The position numbers and the translations under genes were made by a program. From an archaeon (GTDB lineage: Archaea > Aenigmatarchaeota > Aenigmatarchaeia > GW2011-AR5 > GCA-2688965): DNA of 63,013 nucleotides. This document shows, piece after piece, positions 8,874 through 18,269 of this stretch. Below the pieces are notes generated by a model, which was not told where the DNA came from, did no database searches, and saw nothing but the letters and a program-made list of their open reading frames with translations. The stretch's first letter is position 1. Every line of letters starts with the position of its first letter. Where the stretch lies: NCBI GenBank assembly GCA_002688965.1, contig NZEE01000056.1, positions 1,835 through 64,847 of the forward strand. Direction: 5' to 3'.

Positions 8874-10502
8874 TTAAATTTCACATAATAATCCAGTAAC
8901 ATGTCCATTAACTTCAATAAATTCGCTAGTTCTACAGTTTTTAGCAAATTCTCTGAACAATGCCTCATCACGTAAAGTATGAACAGCAATATACTTCACA
9001 TTATTCTTCTCAACAAACTCCATATTCAGTTCAGGTCGCTTAGAAACCATTATTTTATCCTTAGGAGTTATCTGATACACTGTATCTTCCCATGCCCATA
9101 CCTCATCATATGGCCATCCTTTCTCTTCAACACCTTCAGCAAGCTCATGAACTGTATGTGTTCCAATACCAATCCATGAATTAGTGCCAACAATAGCAAA
9201 TAAGCTCATTGATATGAAACCAGCAACTAATATTAGAACAGATAGTTTTCTCAAGCTACCCTTAAAGAACAATAATCCTATACCTATTGACACTGCAAGC
9301 AAAACTACAGGAACAATAACCTCATAATAACCCATTAAGTCATTAACCCCAAAGAATGCAAGTACTGAAAAGATTATTACTGAACAAATTCCAAGATTTA
9401 TCAAGTCTCTTTCTCTAATTTCCTTGTAAACATCATAAATCAACTTACCAACTAAGATAAACACCGCTGGTAAGACCATAGTAAAGTATCTTTGGACATC
9501 ACCATGCACTGGTATCATAAATATTACAAGCAAAAACAATATCCACGTTGCAAGTAAGAGATAATTCTCATCTTTTTTAATAAAAATCAGTCCTAACAAC
9601 CCAAGTACAGCTAAGAACGGAGTTAATTGCCACATTATAGCTGATAATGAAAATGCTTTGTTTTGCAACGTAGTTGTTAAGCTTGCATTAGCAGTTCCGC
9701 CTGCAGAATTCAATAAAACATCAAATGGTCCATTAAACCATCCCATATCTCCATAAGCCATAGCAATTGCAAATATGAGTAATAACACCAATATTGCAGA
9801 AAAGACAAAATAACCTAGTTCTACAAAATGTTTTTTCTTAATTAACTTTCTATTCTTAGTTAAGAAGTTTCTTTTACTTCTATCAAAGTATATTGAGTAA
9901 ATTAATATTGGAACAATTATCAATACTCCTAATAATTTCGTAAATATACATAATCCAAAGAATAACATAGATATCAAAAGATATTGACGCGCTGCAAAGG
10001 CACTTCTATAGATATAACTCTTTTTCTTATACAAAACAAAGAAGAATATAGCTGCTAATGAAAATAATGGTAAGAAACTTCCATCAACATCAATTAATTG
10101 AGAACCATAAATATGATATCTCGATATTGCTAACAACAATGCAGCAATAATTCCTACATTTCTATTAAACAACGTCTTTCCAAGATAAAATGTAAGCAAT
10201 ATTGTAAGTATACCTGCAGCTATAGGAAACAATCTAACTAAAAACCCATCATTTGCAAGCGCTACAAAACCTGCGTAAGCTAATTTATCAAAAGGAGGGT
10301 GCGAATAATGAAGTATATTTAATCCAGCTGCATCTTGCCACAAAATAGGCTGTCCTGTCTCAAGCATATACTTGCCAGTTGTTATTCTACCTAACTCATC
10401 TGAAAAAAAATCAGGATGTTCATACAATCCAGAACCAAACATTCTCAGGAATATAGCAACTACAATAATGATCAATAACAAATGTTCTTTCTTTAATTTC
10501 AT
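8874..10502 (-). CDS. GT-C glycosyltransferase (PMT/ArnT-like), multispanning
   Basis: 542 residues with an N-terminal helix followed by an extracytoplasmic acidic loop (HPDFFSDELGRI) and the HYSHPPFDKLAY segment. This is the arrangement of GT39-like protein or lipid glycosyltransferases, in which the acidic pair binds the polyprenyl-phosphate sugar. About ten membrane helices follow, then a C-terminal ~100-residue soluble domain (TNSWIGIGTHTVHELAEG...). It probably transfers a sugar from dolichyl phosphate on the outer face. It is divergent from the next GT-C gene. Confidence 0.8.
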   Translation of the reverse strand: MKLKKEHLLLIIIVVAIFLRMFGSGLYEHPDFFSDELGRITTGKYMLETGQPILWQDAAGLNILHYSHPPFDKLAYAGFVALANDGFLVRLFPIAAGILTILLTFYLGKTLFNRNVGIIAALLLAISRYHIYGSQLIDVDGSFLPLFSLAAIFFFVLYKKKSYIYRSAFAARQYLLISMLFFGLCIFTKLLGVLIIVPILIYSIYFDRSKRNFLTKNRKLIKKKHFVELGYFVFSAILVLLLIFAIAMAYGDMGWFNGPFDVLLNSAGGTANASLTTTLQNKAFSLSAIMWQLTPFLAVLGLLGLIFIKKDENYLLLATWILFLLVIFMIPVHGDVQRYFTMVLPAVFILVGKLIYDVYKEIRERDLINLGICSVIIFSVLAFFGVNDLMGYYEVIVPVVLLAVSIGIGLLFFKGSLRKLSVLILVAGFISMSLFAIVGTNSWIGIGTHTVHELAEGVEEKGWPYDEVWAWEDTVYQITPKDKIMVSKRPELNMEFVEKNNVKYIAVHTLRDEALFREFAKNCRTSEFIEVNGHVTGLLCEI

Positions 10503-10573
10503 AAATCCACGCTCTTGAAATAATTATAGGTACCATGTAATGTTTTAATAACTTATATTTGAATTCTATTATT

Positions 10574-11767
10574 ATGATTATAGTTAATCAGATAAAAAAC
10601 CTATGGAAAGACCCATTTTTCAGAAAAGTCATCATAGCCTTCATAATAATCAAGATTTTCATCTTAGCAATGGGTTTTGTAGGTGATGTAGCGTTTCCAT
10701 TAGACAACGAACATCAACGACCTGTAACTGAAAACGCATTTCTAAATCAATGGGCACAATATGATGGAGCAGGATATCTTGATGTAGCTATCAATGGATA
10801 CAATAAAGAATTCAATAACACTGGAAATTACTCAGTATACCCATTATTTCCATTATTAATTTTATTACTGTCAGCAATTCCTTTTATCTCACCAGCATTA
10901 GCAGCATTCTTAATAGCAAACTTATTCTCACTAATCGCAATCATACTAGGTTATGTCCTAATCAGAGATGAACTAGGACAAAAGCAATCTTACAGAACAG
11001 CATTATTACTAATGTTGTTTCCAACAGCATATTTTTTCACAGCAATGTATGCTGAATCCATTTTCTTAGCACTTATCTTAGGAATGTTTATTGCAGCTAA
11101 GAAAGATAATTGGCTATTAGTCGGTGTTTTAGGATTTTTAACAAGTTTAACAAGAATTCAAGGAGTCATAATGTTCTTACCAATGCTCTACATGTATCTA
11201 AGAAGTAAACACTTTGAATTCGGAAAAATGAATCTATCAGTACTCAAACCAAGCATTATTCTTCTATTATTAATTCCATTAGGATTAGCAGCATTCTTAG
11301 GATATCATCATGTTGTAACAGGAGATGCTTTAATCCAATTAAATTATGGATTTGGAATATATGACAAAGGACTTAGCTTACCATGGACACCAATCATAGA
11401 TTCTATTGAAAAAATGTTTTCAGGTGCATTTGATTCATTATTATACAATGGTGCAAATCTCTTAGCATTCCTAGGTCTTGCAGCAGTAACATACTTATCA
11501 TACAAAAAACTAAAACCAGAATACACTATCTATTTACTATTCAGTATCTTATTCATCTTAATATCATCAAACCTACGAGGTATCGGACGTTACGCATTAA
11601 CAATGTTCCCAATATTCATGATATTTGCAATGATGTATGATGAATCTAAATTAAAGAAATATGGTTTGATCATACTATATATTATATTCTTAATACTCAT
11701 GACATTATTTGTCTTTAGACATGTTAATCAAGGAATATATCTAACATTCAATTACCTAATCTTCTAA
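10574..11767 (+). CDS. Gpi18-like (PIG-V-like) GT-C mannosyltransferase
   Basis: About 397 residues, multispanning. The first extracytoplasmic loop NQWAQYDGAGYLDVAINGY...YSVYPLFPLLI is the hallmark of PIG-V/Gpi18-like transferases, which use polyprenyl-phosphate mannose. I favour the ATG at 10574, with TTTTAATA at about 10542-10549 placing transcription at the start codon. An in-frame TTG at 10559 is less likely. The 3' end overlaps the convergent MazG-like gene by 12 nt. Confidence 0.8.
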   Translation: MIIVNQIKNLWKDPFFRKVIIAFIIIKIFILAMGFVGDVAFPLDNEHQRPVTENAFLNQWAQYDGAGYLDVAINGYNKEFNNTGNYSVYPLFPLLILLLSAIPFISPALAAFLIANLFSLIAIILGYVLIRDELGQKQSYRTALLLMLFPTAYFFTAMYAESIFLALILGMFIAAKKDNWLLVGVLGFLTSLTRIQGVIMFLPMLYMYLRSKHFEFGKMNLSVLKPSIILLLLIPLGLAAFLGYHHVVTGDALIQLNYGFGIYDKGLSLPWTPIIDSIEKMFSGAFDSLLYNGANLLAFLGLAAVTYLSYKKLKPEYTIYLLFSILFILISSNLRGIGRYALTMFPIFMIFAMMYDESKLKKYGLIILYIIFLILMTLFVFRHVNQGIYLTFNYLIF

Positions 11768-12067
11768 AACTTCACTTAGAATTATCTTTTTAGAAAACGA
11801 ACCTCTCTTTTCTTTCTTATCCTTACGAATCTTTTCCAAAACATCTTTTGGAATATTTTTAAAATCAGATAAAGCAAAAACAACTTCTAAAATATCAGCA
11901 AGTTCTTCTTCCTTACCACTTCCTAAATATTCATTAACCTCTTCAACAAGTTTTTCTTTAAGTTTTCTAGAATACTCTTCATCCAAAGCAGTATGCACAA
12001 CAGGTACCTTATCATCGTTTTTAATTATTTCTGGTATCTTGTCACGCACAAGTTTATTGTACTTCAT
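11756..12067 (-). CDS. MazG/HisE-like nucleotide pyrophosphohydrolase
   Basis: 103 residues. YNKLVRDKIPEIIKND at the N terminus and KLKEKLVEEVNEYL...EEELADILEVV carry the ExxE...ExxD pattern of the phosphoribosyl-ATP pyrophosphohydrolase-like all-alpha NTP pyrophosphatases. These remove non-canonical or excess NTPs. The ATG at 12067 overlaps the TGA of the oligosaccharyltransferase C-terminal gene by one base (TGATG), so translation is probably coupled. The substrate is unknown. Confidence 0.85.
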   Translation of the reverse strand: MKYNKLVRDKIPEIIKNDDKVPVVHTALDEEYSRKLKEKLVEEVNEYLGSGKEEELADILEVVFALSDFKNIPKDVLEKIRKDKKEKRGSFSKKIILSEVLED

Positions 12068-12960
12068 CAACTCAAGTCCACTTTATATAATTTAACTTCT
12101 CCACCAAAGTTCATTACTGGTGTAAATTTATCTAAACCATATCCATCATATAAGAACATCTTTGTAAACAAACTTTCCTGTAATTCAACAGGAATAAATA
12201 TTACAGTTTGTTTATCAGGAGAAACCCATAATCGTCCTTTAACCTCAGCTTCAGGATTAGTAGAAATATAAGGACGTCCTTCTGGATCAAAAGCATAAAT
12301 TGATTCCACATGTAAGAACGTATTTTGCTGAACAAAGAATGTTTCAAACTCACCAGCTCGGTCATAAATTAAGAAATATCTATCAGCATCAAGAACATAT
12401 TTATAAGCTATTGTTTCTTCAGAAACTATCGGTGTTGCTTCTGATACTGGAAGAGTTGCGTATGTGTAAATAGTCCCTTTATTTACTGGATCCCAAGTAG
12501 AGAAATAAGACCACCACTGAGCTTTTGAAAGTAAATCAGAAGAAGCTATAAAATACATCGGATCTTCACACCCTTCGTAATTATAATTTTTTAATATATC
12601 AATAGCATGTTCTTCGTTTGATGTAAACAATACAGTAGCAATATCCTGTATTCGTGAACGTTCAATCACAGTACCATTTCCTAAATCAATCAAACGATTG
12701 GCACCTTGCGACGCGCCATCAAACACAACATTCCTATTTGCAATTCCAGTAATAAAATGTCCTGGATCCCAATATGTAGCTATAACAGAACAATTAGCTG
12801 TGTTTTCTTTTATCCAGTTCATACTAGTCCACCAATTAGGAGAAAGAACTGTTCCAGAAGCCATTGATATATAATTACTCTGGACAATTGGTTCATAGAC
12901 TACCCAAATAGTGAACAAAGTCACTAAAAATATCAATCCATATCTATACATTAATTTCAT
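12067..12960 (-). CDS. aglB: Oligosaccharyltransferase AglB, separate C-terminal domain
   Basis: 297 residues: one N-terminal membrane helix (residues ~8-25) and then an external soluble domain. WWTSMNWIKENTANCSVIATYWDPGHFI contains YWDPG, the counterpart of the WWDYG motif that recognises the Ser/Thr of the glycosylation sequon, followed by NRNVVFDGAS. This is the part normally fused after the transmembrane domain of AglB/STT3. Here the transmembrane part is a separate upstream gene with a 49-aa membrane-protein gene in between. GGTGATTTT precedes the ATG. Confidence 0.85.
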   Translation of the reverse strand: MKLMYRYGLIFLVTLFTIWVVYEPIVQSNYISMASGTVLSPNWWTSMNWIKENTANCSVIATYWDPGHFITGIANRNVVFDGASQGANRLIDLGNGTVIERSRIQDIATVLFTSNEEHAIDILKNYNYEGCEDPMYFIASSDLLSKAQWWSYFSTWDPVNKGTIYTYATLPVSEATPIVSEETIAYKYVLDADRYFLIYDRAGEFETFFVQQNTFLHVESIYAFDPEGRPYISTNPEAEVKGRLWVSPDKQTVIFIPVELQESLFTKMFLYDGYGLDKFTPVMNFGGEVKLYKVDLS

Positions 12961-12968
12961 AAAATCAC

Positions 12969-13118
12969 CTATGCGAACAAACTCGGAACTCCTTTAATTA
13001 CAAATATTGCTGCAAGTATCCATGCAATAAAATTAGGCACAGGTAGCTCCGCAAATATCAATACCACTGCTGCTATCAAATCAACAACACCATAAACTTT
13101 ACATATCATACTTCCCAT
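12969..13118 (-). CDS. 49-aa two-helix membrane protein inside the OST operon
   Basis: An ATG at 13118 opens 49 codons to a TAG. The start is preceded by GGTGATTTT, the same ribosome-binding pattern used by the flanking OST gene. The product begins MGSMICKVYGVVDLIAAVV and has two hydrophobic segments separated by an ELPVPN turn, so it should form a membrane hairpin. Short archaeal membrane proteins with a KxYGxxDLxA start are familiar but uncharacterised. Its position between the two halves of AglB suggests an accessory or bridging subunit. That is inference only. Confidence 0.75.
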   Translation of the reverse strand: MGSMICKVYGVVDLIAAVVLIFAELPVPNFIAWILAAIFVIKGVPSLFA

Positions 13119-13126
13119 AAAATCAC

Positions 13127-14506
13127 CTATTGCAACAATTTCTTATCTTGCCCAAGAGCAAGCCTCCATATTTTTGAAATTATAATTGATGCACCAATAA
13201 TTACAGGTGGTGCAAGTATAATTGAAAATCGCATTGCAGCCATACTTGCAACCAAAGAACCAATGGTCCACAACAAAATCAAGACAATTGTATCAAGATG
13301 TTTTTTAGTCATAATATAAGATAATAACAAATACGGTATCGCAAACACAAATGTTAATACGAAAAATATAGGACCTATTCTCTGCGCAACAGAATTAATA
13401 TCCCCACCAGATTGCAATTCAGCTACAGAAACATAAACATTTGGAAATTGTCTTCCTTCTTCAGATGTAAATGTAATCTCCTGTCCAAACAATCCTAACA
13501 TACCAATAGGAGTCCCAAATACAGTATCAGGAACATAATTAAATCCAAAGAATATAGACATAACCAAAACAAATGTAAGGAAAACAATCGCAGTACTATA
13601 AATTACATGTTTCTTAGTTTTCCATACGTTTTTTATTCTATCCATTATACTTCCACGATTTAACACAAAAGCAATAACAATCAATAGGAAAACAAATGCC
13701 AATATTAAAAGTGGGATATGCCATGCGCCTGCCCAAGTATATGAATAAACAGACATCATCACACCAGCAACAACTGCCCAGATAACATTCTTCAATGTAA
13801 ACGAGTCTCTCTTAATTCCTTTGTATGCAAACAAGAACAAAGCCATTGTTGCAAGGGTAAACAGCATTGCAACAGCATCAGTGTCTGGATCACCAGCCAA
13901 AGACCTTCCAGTTATTGTCGGAGCAAAAACTATCAAAAAAGCTGCAATAATACCTACTTTCTTATCATAAAGTAATTTTCCAATATAATATGCAGGTATG
14001 ACCATCAGTGCTGCAAGTAAAGCAGGTAAATATATTAAAAATTCCCATAACTGGAACTCAGGAATAAACGCTTTCACCGCAAGATAACCATATGCTCCAA
14101 TGTATTGGTAAGGATAAAGATGGGGCGTTAAAACAGCTCCTTCAGGAGCAAGTACTAGTGGATCAACCGCAGGCATTATTCCTCCATTATCTAAGATTAA
14201 TTCCATCTGATGCATCAACGCATAAGAATCAATATTTCTAAGATAAGGCCATCTATAACTTCCATCAGGCATTACAAATCCGCTTAACCTCATATTGAAA
14301 GCCAATATAAATATCACAAGAAGTAAAATAGGAACCCAATATTTTTTCCCAAATTTCAAAAGAGTTTTTCCAAACCCTTTCAGTTTTTGAGTATCATATT
14401 TCTCTTCTTTTTCAGACATAGAATAATCAACAGCAACAACATCTTTTACAACAGATTGTTCAGCTATTTTTTGTCCTTCATCTTCCTTATGGTTATCATC
14501 ATCCAT
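13127..14506 (-). CDS. aglB: Oligosaccharyltransferase AglB, transmembrane catalytic half
   Basis: About 459 residues. A charged cytoplasmic N-terminal tail (~50 residues) is followed by roughly a dozen membrane helices. The first external loop contains the acidic NIDSYALMHQMELI motif, then DPLVLAPEG. A second acidic motif lies in SLAGDPDTDAVAML. AMRFSIILAPP occurs near the end. These match the STT3/AglB membrane domain, which transfers the lipid-linked glycan to Asn. The soluble WWDYG-type domain is missing and is encoded downstream. The ATG at 14506 has TTTTAAAAT ~25 nt upstream, suggesting a leaderless mRNA. Confidence 0.88.
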   Translation of the reverse strand: MDDDNHKEDEGQKIAEQSVVKDVVAVDYSMSEKEEKYDTQKLKGFGKTLLKFGKKYWVPILLLVIFILAFNMRLSGFVMPDGSYRWPYLRNIDSYALMHQMELILDNGGIMPAVDPLVLAPEGAVLTPHLYPYQYIGAYGYLAVKAFIPEFQLWEFLIYLPALLAALMVIPAYYIGKLLYDKKVGIIAAFLIVFAPTITGRSLAGDPDTDAVAMLFTLATMALFLFAYKGIKRDSFTLKNVIWAVVAGVMMSVYSYTWAGAWHIPLLILAFVFLLIVIAFVLNRGSIMDRIKNVWKTKKHVIYSTAIVFLTFVLVMSIFFGFNYVPDTVFGTPIGMLGLFGQEITFTSEEGRQFPNVYVSVAELQSGGDINSVAQRIGPIFFVLTFVFAIPYLLLSYIMTKKHLDTIVLILLWTIGSLVASMAAMRFSIILAPPVIIGASIIISKIWRLALGQDKKLLQ

Positions 14507-14547
14507 AGCAAACACTTGTCAATCACATTTTAAAACATTTCATATCA

Positions 14548-15666
14548 TCAAAAAAGCGTGTTTTTTATCATTCCTTTCACACCTTTTAGAGCAAGTCTGG
14601 TCTTTTTTGACTTAGAAAGGGAATTCCAAAGTTCCATTGGATTATCATAATTCACAATTTCTGTATCTTCAAAATCATCTACAACCATATCAAATACATT
14701 CTCAATATCTCTATTATTCATTCCATAGTATATCTTTCTAAAAGATAGTTGTTTCTTTATAGCCTTACCAATATCATGTTTCCACAGTTCCTCATACTCA
14801 TGTAATCTAGAAAAATCACCAGTTTCAACTGCATCTTGTATAACTTTAGCTGCATGTTTAGCACATTTCATTGAAAACACAATACCACCAGCTGTTAATG
14901 GTTTAGTTTGAGAACCTGCATCACCTACTAACAAACATCTATCAGAATAGGTTTTTGAAAAACCAATAGGAATAGGAGAACTTACCATATCTGCATCAGT
15001 TATATCAAAATCTTCTTTAAGATTCTCAATACATTGTTTCTTATCAGATTTAGGGCCAAATATCACACCTAATTCTTTATTTTTAGGAACATACCAAGCA
15101 AAATAGTCTTTAGAATAATTTTTATTAAGAAAAACCTCAATACAATCGCTTTCAGTGATTTTCTTTTTAGACCTAAATAAAACCCCACTTACATTATCAT
15201 TCCTTGGTAAGCCAGCTTGATTTCTAACAAATGAATTTGCTCCATCAGCACCAATAACCATTCTACACTTATAATCATTCTTATCAGTCCAAACATGGCA
15301 ATGGTCAGAAAAAAAATCAATTTTCCATGCATTTTCTTTAGCAATAGAAATGCCAGAATGTAGATTATCTTCTAATAATTCTCTATTAACAAGATAAGCA
15401 AATGGTTTTTCAGATTTTAATTTTATAGATATTTTCTTTGAAGAAACAATCTTCATTATATCAATTTTAGAACGTATTAATTTCTTGCCAGCATTCTCAC
15501 CAAGAACATCTTCCATTAAATCCAAGAATTCAGCAGAAACAATACCACTATCATCCTTAAACTGCCTATTTTTATCAATTAAAACAAAACTCACACCTTG
15601 TTTTCTAAGCATTTGACAAAGATATGAACCTGCAACACCAGCCCCAAGAACTACGACATCATACAT
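14548..15666 (-). CDS. Geranylgeranyl reductase family FAD-dependent oxidoreductase
   Basis: 372 residues. FAD-binding GAGVAGSYLCQML at residue ~8, IGADGANSFVRNQAGL near residue 140, and CLLVGDAGSQTKPLTAGGI near residue 250 are the three flavin motifs of the GGR/PHBH superfamily. Archaeal members saturate the geranylgeranyl chains of membrane lipids or dolichol. Its place next to the oligosaccharyltransferase genes is compatible with dolichol or lipid reduction. Substrate assignment is inferred. Confidence 0.85.
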   Translation of the reverse strand: MYDVVVLGAGVAGSYLCQMLRKQGVSFVLIDKNRQFKDDSGIVSAEFLDLMEDVLGENAGKKLIRSKIDIMKIVSSKKISIKLKSEKPFAYLVNRELLEDNLHSGISIAKENAWKIDFFSDHCHVWTDKNDYKCRMVIGADGANSFVRNQAGLPRNDNVSGVLFRSKKKITESDCIEVFLNKNYSKDYFAWYVPKNKELGVIFGPKSDKKQCIENLKEDFDITDADMVSSPIPIGFSKTYSDRCLLVGDAGSQTKPLTAGGIVFSMKCAKHAAKVIQDAVETGDFSRLHEYEELWKHDIGKAIKKQLSFRKIYYGMNNRDIENVFDMVVDDFEDTEIVNYDNPMELWNSLSKSKKTRLALKGVKGMIKNTLF

Positions 15667-15745
15667 ACTATATACCCCATACTAATTTTTTTAACTGTAA
15701 TTCGTTTTAAAAACATAAAGAATCAAGCATTAGAACAGTGTGAAT

Positions 15746-16615
15746 ATGTTCAATGATAAAGATAAAGCATGGAGAATATTGATGTTCTTACCTATAATTC
15801 TCTTAGTAATTTCAATAGGATTCTTGATGTATAATGTAAGTACAACTGGAGAATTCATTGAAAGAGACATAGAATTAAAGGGTGGAAAGCAAATAACAAT
15901 TGAAATACAAACTTCTCTTACAAGTATTGAAATAAATGACATTCTAAATAATAAAGGATTTGAAGTAAATGCTCGTTTACTTAGTGGATTAAAAGATACT
16001 TTGTTAATTGAAACTGGCCTTGAAACAGATACAAATGAGTTACTAAAATCTTTAGAAGAAGACACAGAATTAAATACAATTGGCGAACCAAATATCCGAG
16101 AAGTGGGACCAAAATTAAGCGAACAGTTCTTTCAACAAACTCAAACAGCTATTATCGTTGCATTCATATTCATGGCAATCATCGTATTCATAATATTCCG
16201 TTCTGTCGTACCATCACTAGCTGTTATATTTGCAGCAGCAACAGACATCATAGTTACATTAGCAATAATGAGCTTCTTACACATTCCATTATCATTATCA
16301 CTATTAGCAGGACTTCTTTTACTTATTGGTTATTCTATTGACACTGACATACTACTAACGTCAAGAGTATTGAAACATCATGAAGATAGTTTAAAGAAAA
16401 GAATAACATCTGCAGTAAAAACTGGATTAACAATGACAAGTACTACAATAGCAGCATTACTAGCACTATTTTTCTTATCAGGAAACATTACTCTACAAAC
16501 AATTGCGGTTGTATTATTAATTGGTTTGATAGTTGACGTACCAACAACATGGTTAACTAATGTAGGCATATTAAGAATTCACATGCTTCGAAAGCATGGA
16601 AGTGATGAAGAATGA
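15746..16615 (+). CDS. secF: Protein-export membrane protein SecF
   Basis: About 289 residues with six predicted membrane helices and one large external loop after helix 1. IELKGGKQITIEIQ matches the SecD/F periplasmic domain start. FRSVVPSLAVIFAAATDIIVTLAIM and GYSIDTDILLTSRVLK are the conserved RND-type segments, with the D...D pair of SecF. I prefer the ATG at 15746 over the in-frame GTG at 15740. The 3' end overlaps secD by four bases (ATGA), so the two are co-translated. SecDF assists late steps of translocation through SecYEG. Confidence 0.95.
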   Translation: MFNDKDKAWRILMFLPIILLVISIGFLMYNVSTTGEFIERDIELKGGKQITIEIQTSLTSIEINDILNNKGFEVNARLLSGLKDTLLIETGLETDTNELLKSLEEDTELNTIGEPNIREVGPKLSEQFFQQTQTAIIVAFIFMAIIVFIIFRSVVPSLAVIFAAATDIIVTLAIMSFLHIPLSLSLLAGLLLLIGYSIDTDILLTSRVLKHHEDSLKKRITSAVKTGLTMTSTTIAALLALFFLSGNITLQTIAVVLLIGLIVDVPTTWLTNVGILRIHMLRKHGSDEE

Positions 16616-18249
16616 GATTATTAAAAAACCCAAGAATATGGATATGGATATTTTTTGTAGTCGTATCTATAATCATAATAGGACCAAATCTTAACCCAGA
16701 TGGATATAAAATAAATCATATTGAAAAATCCATAGGTGTTGAAGGAATTGAAAAACTACATGTAGATGATATAATTCTATCAATAAATGATAATAAAAAT
16801 ATTCAAGAGGCAATATTAGAAAAATATTCTGGAATAATAAATGTTGACACAAATGACGGTATAATTCTACTAAGAGCAAACAACACAGAATTGGGAATTG
16901 GTGTTGAAAAAGTTTCAACAAGCAACATAAATCTTGGTTTAGATTTGAAAGGTGGAGTAAGAGCAGTAATAGAACCAATTATAAATGATTCTGAAGAAAA
17001 CATCACAGTAGATTCAGAAGCCATGAATAGAATCATAACAACATTACAGACTAGAATAAATGTATTTGGTTTAAGAGAAGCAAACTTCAGACCAATGCTA
17101 GCAGGTGAAGATGCTTTTATTGAAGTAACCTTAGCAGGTGGAACAAGACAAGAACTTACAGATTTACTAGAAAAACAAGGAAAATTTGAAGCAAAGGTTC
17201 CTATAATATTAAGAGATGAACTTGTATTAGAACTAACTGAAACTCATATTATTCCAGTAGAAGGAAATAAAATTATAATTAATGGAGAGAAATATGGTAA
17301 AGGTGAAACATTTGAACTTGATGATATACCATTTACCATAGACGGTGTTTCAGTAGATGCTATAAACTTAACATCAATTGTTTTCACAGGAGAAGATATA
17401 AGTACAGTTTATCTTGATCCACAGCGATCAAGAATGCAACAAGTGTCAAATGGTTATGAATGGGCATTTAGTGTTTTACTATCTCCAAAAGGAGCAGATA
17501 AGTTTGCAATGATAACTAATAATCTTGATCAAACTGTAAATGGATATCTTAATGCTCCGTTAATGTTATACTTAGATGATAAAGAACTTGACAGACTAAA
17601 TATAGTCAACTCACTAAAAGGACAAATAGTTCGTGAGCCTTCTATCACAGGAGGAGCAGATACATTAGAAGAAGCAGCTGAAGAACGTCTAAGATTACAA
17701 TCAATACTAAAATCAGGTTCACTTCCAGTAGCAATTGAAATTGCGCAGTTAGATGTTATCTCACCAACATTAGGAGAAAGTTTCTTACAAAACGCGGCCT
17801 TTGCAGGACTAGGAGCAATACTCATCGTAGCACTTGTAACATTTATCAGATATAAGAGACCAAAATTAGTAATTCCTTTAGTCTTAACATCTCTAAGTGA
17901 ACTTGTTATCATACTTGGAATGGCAACAATGATTGGTTGGACTGTTGACTTAGCAGCTATTGCAGGAATAATCGCAGCAGTTGGAACAGGAATAGATAGT
18001 ATAATCATGATTACAGATGAGACTATACTAGGTAAGAGAGAAGAAATTTCTTTCACAGAAAGGATGAAGAGAGCCTTCTTCATAGTATTCGGAGCTGGTG
18101 GAACAACTATCGCAGCTATGTTGCCTTTAACTATTTTAGGATTCGGAATCCTAAGAGGATTTGCAATAGTAACAATGATTGGTGTACTAGCAGGTATTTT
18201 CATTACACGTCCAGCTTATGGAGAAATAATTAAATATCTCTATAAATAA
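16612..18249 (+). CDS. secD: Preprotein translocase subunit SecD
   Basis: 545 residues. One N-terminal helix is followed by a large external domain (LGLDLKGGVRAVIEP near residue 105, RINVFGLREANF) and then five helices with DLAAIAGIIAAVGTGIDSIIMITDE, the RND proton-pathway motif of SecD. The start overlaps the secF stop. The last codons contain a CTATAAATA element that appears to serve as promoter for the next gene. The partner is SecF. Confidence 0.95.
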   Translation: MRLLKNPRIWIWIFFVVVSIIIIGPNLNPDGYKINHIEKSIGVEGIEKLHVDDIILSINDNKNIQEAILEKYSGIINVDTNDGIILLRANNTELGIGVEKVSTSNINLGLDLKGGVRAVIEPIINDSEENITVDSEAMNRIITTLQTRINVFGLREANFRPMLAGEDAFIEVTLAGGTRQELTDLLEKQGKFEAKVPIILRDELVLELTETHIIPVEGNKIIINGEKYGKGETFELDDIPFTIDGVSVDAINLTSIVFTGEDISTVYLDPQRSRMQQVSNGYEWAFSVLLSPKGADKFAMITNNLDQTVNGYLNAPLMLYLDDKELDRLNIVNSLKGQIVREPSITGGADTLEEAAEERLRLQSILKSGSLPVAIEIAQLDVISPTLGESFLQNAAFAGLGAILIVALVTFIRYKRPKLVIPLVLTSLSELVIILGMATMIGWTVDLAAIAGIIAAVGTGIDSIIMITDETILGKREEISFTERMKRAFFIVFGAGGTTIAAMLPLTILGFGILRGFAIVTMIGVLAGIFITRPAYGEIIKYLYK

Positions 18250-18254
18250 ACCAA
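18236..18254 (+). promoter_or_regulatory. Duplicated promoter element, copy 1 (TATA inside secD 3' end)
   Basis: The 19-mer ATCTCTATAAATAAACCAA occurs here and again, base for base, at 19424-19442. The CTATAAATA core is centred 26 nt upstream of the ATG at 18270, the usual archaeal TATA-to-start spacing for a leaderless mRNA. The element overlaps the last codons and stop of secD. Confidence 0.75.
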
Positions 18255-18269
18255 AAACGGATGGTTATT

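Noticed and set aside
12961..13126. Gap between the two OST genes read as a decayed piece of aglB
   Set aside because: It codes a complete 49-aa frame with start, stop and its own GGTGAT site, and both OST parts have good starts, so a true gene split is more likely than decay.
17529..18203. 224-codon open frame on the minus strand
   Set aside because: Antisense to secD; biased low-complexity Ile/Ser/Pro product and no ribosome-binding site.
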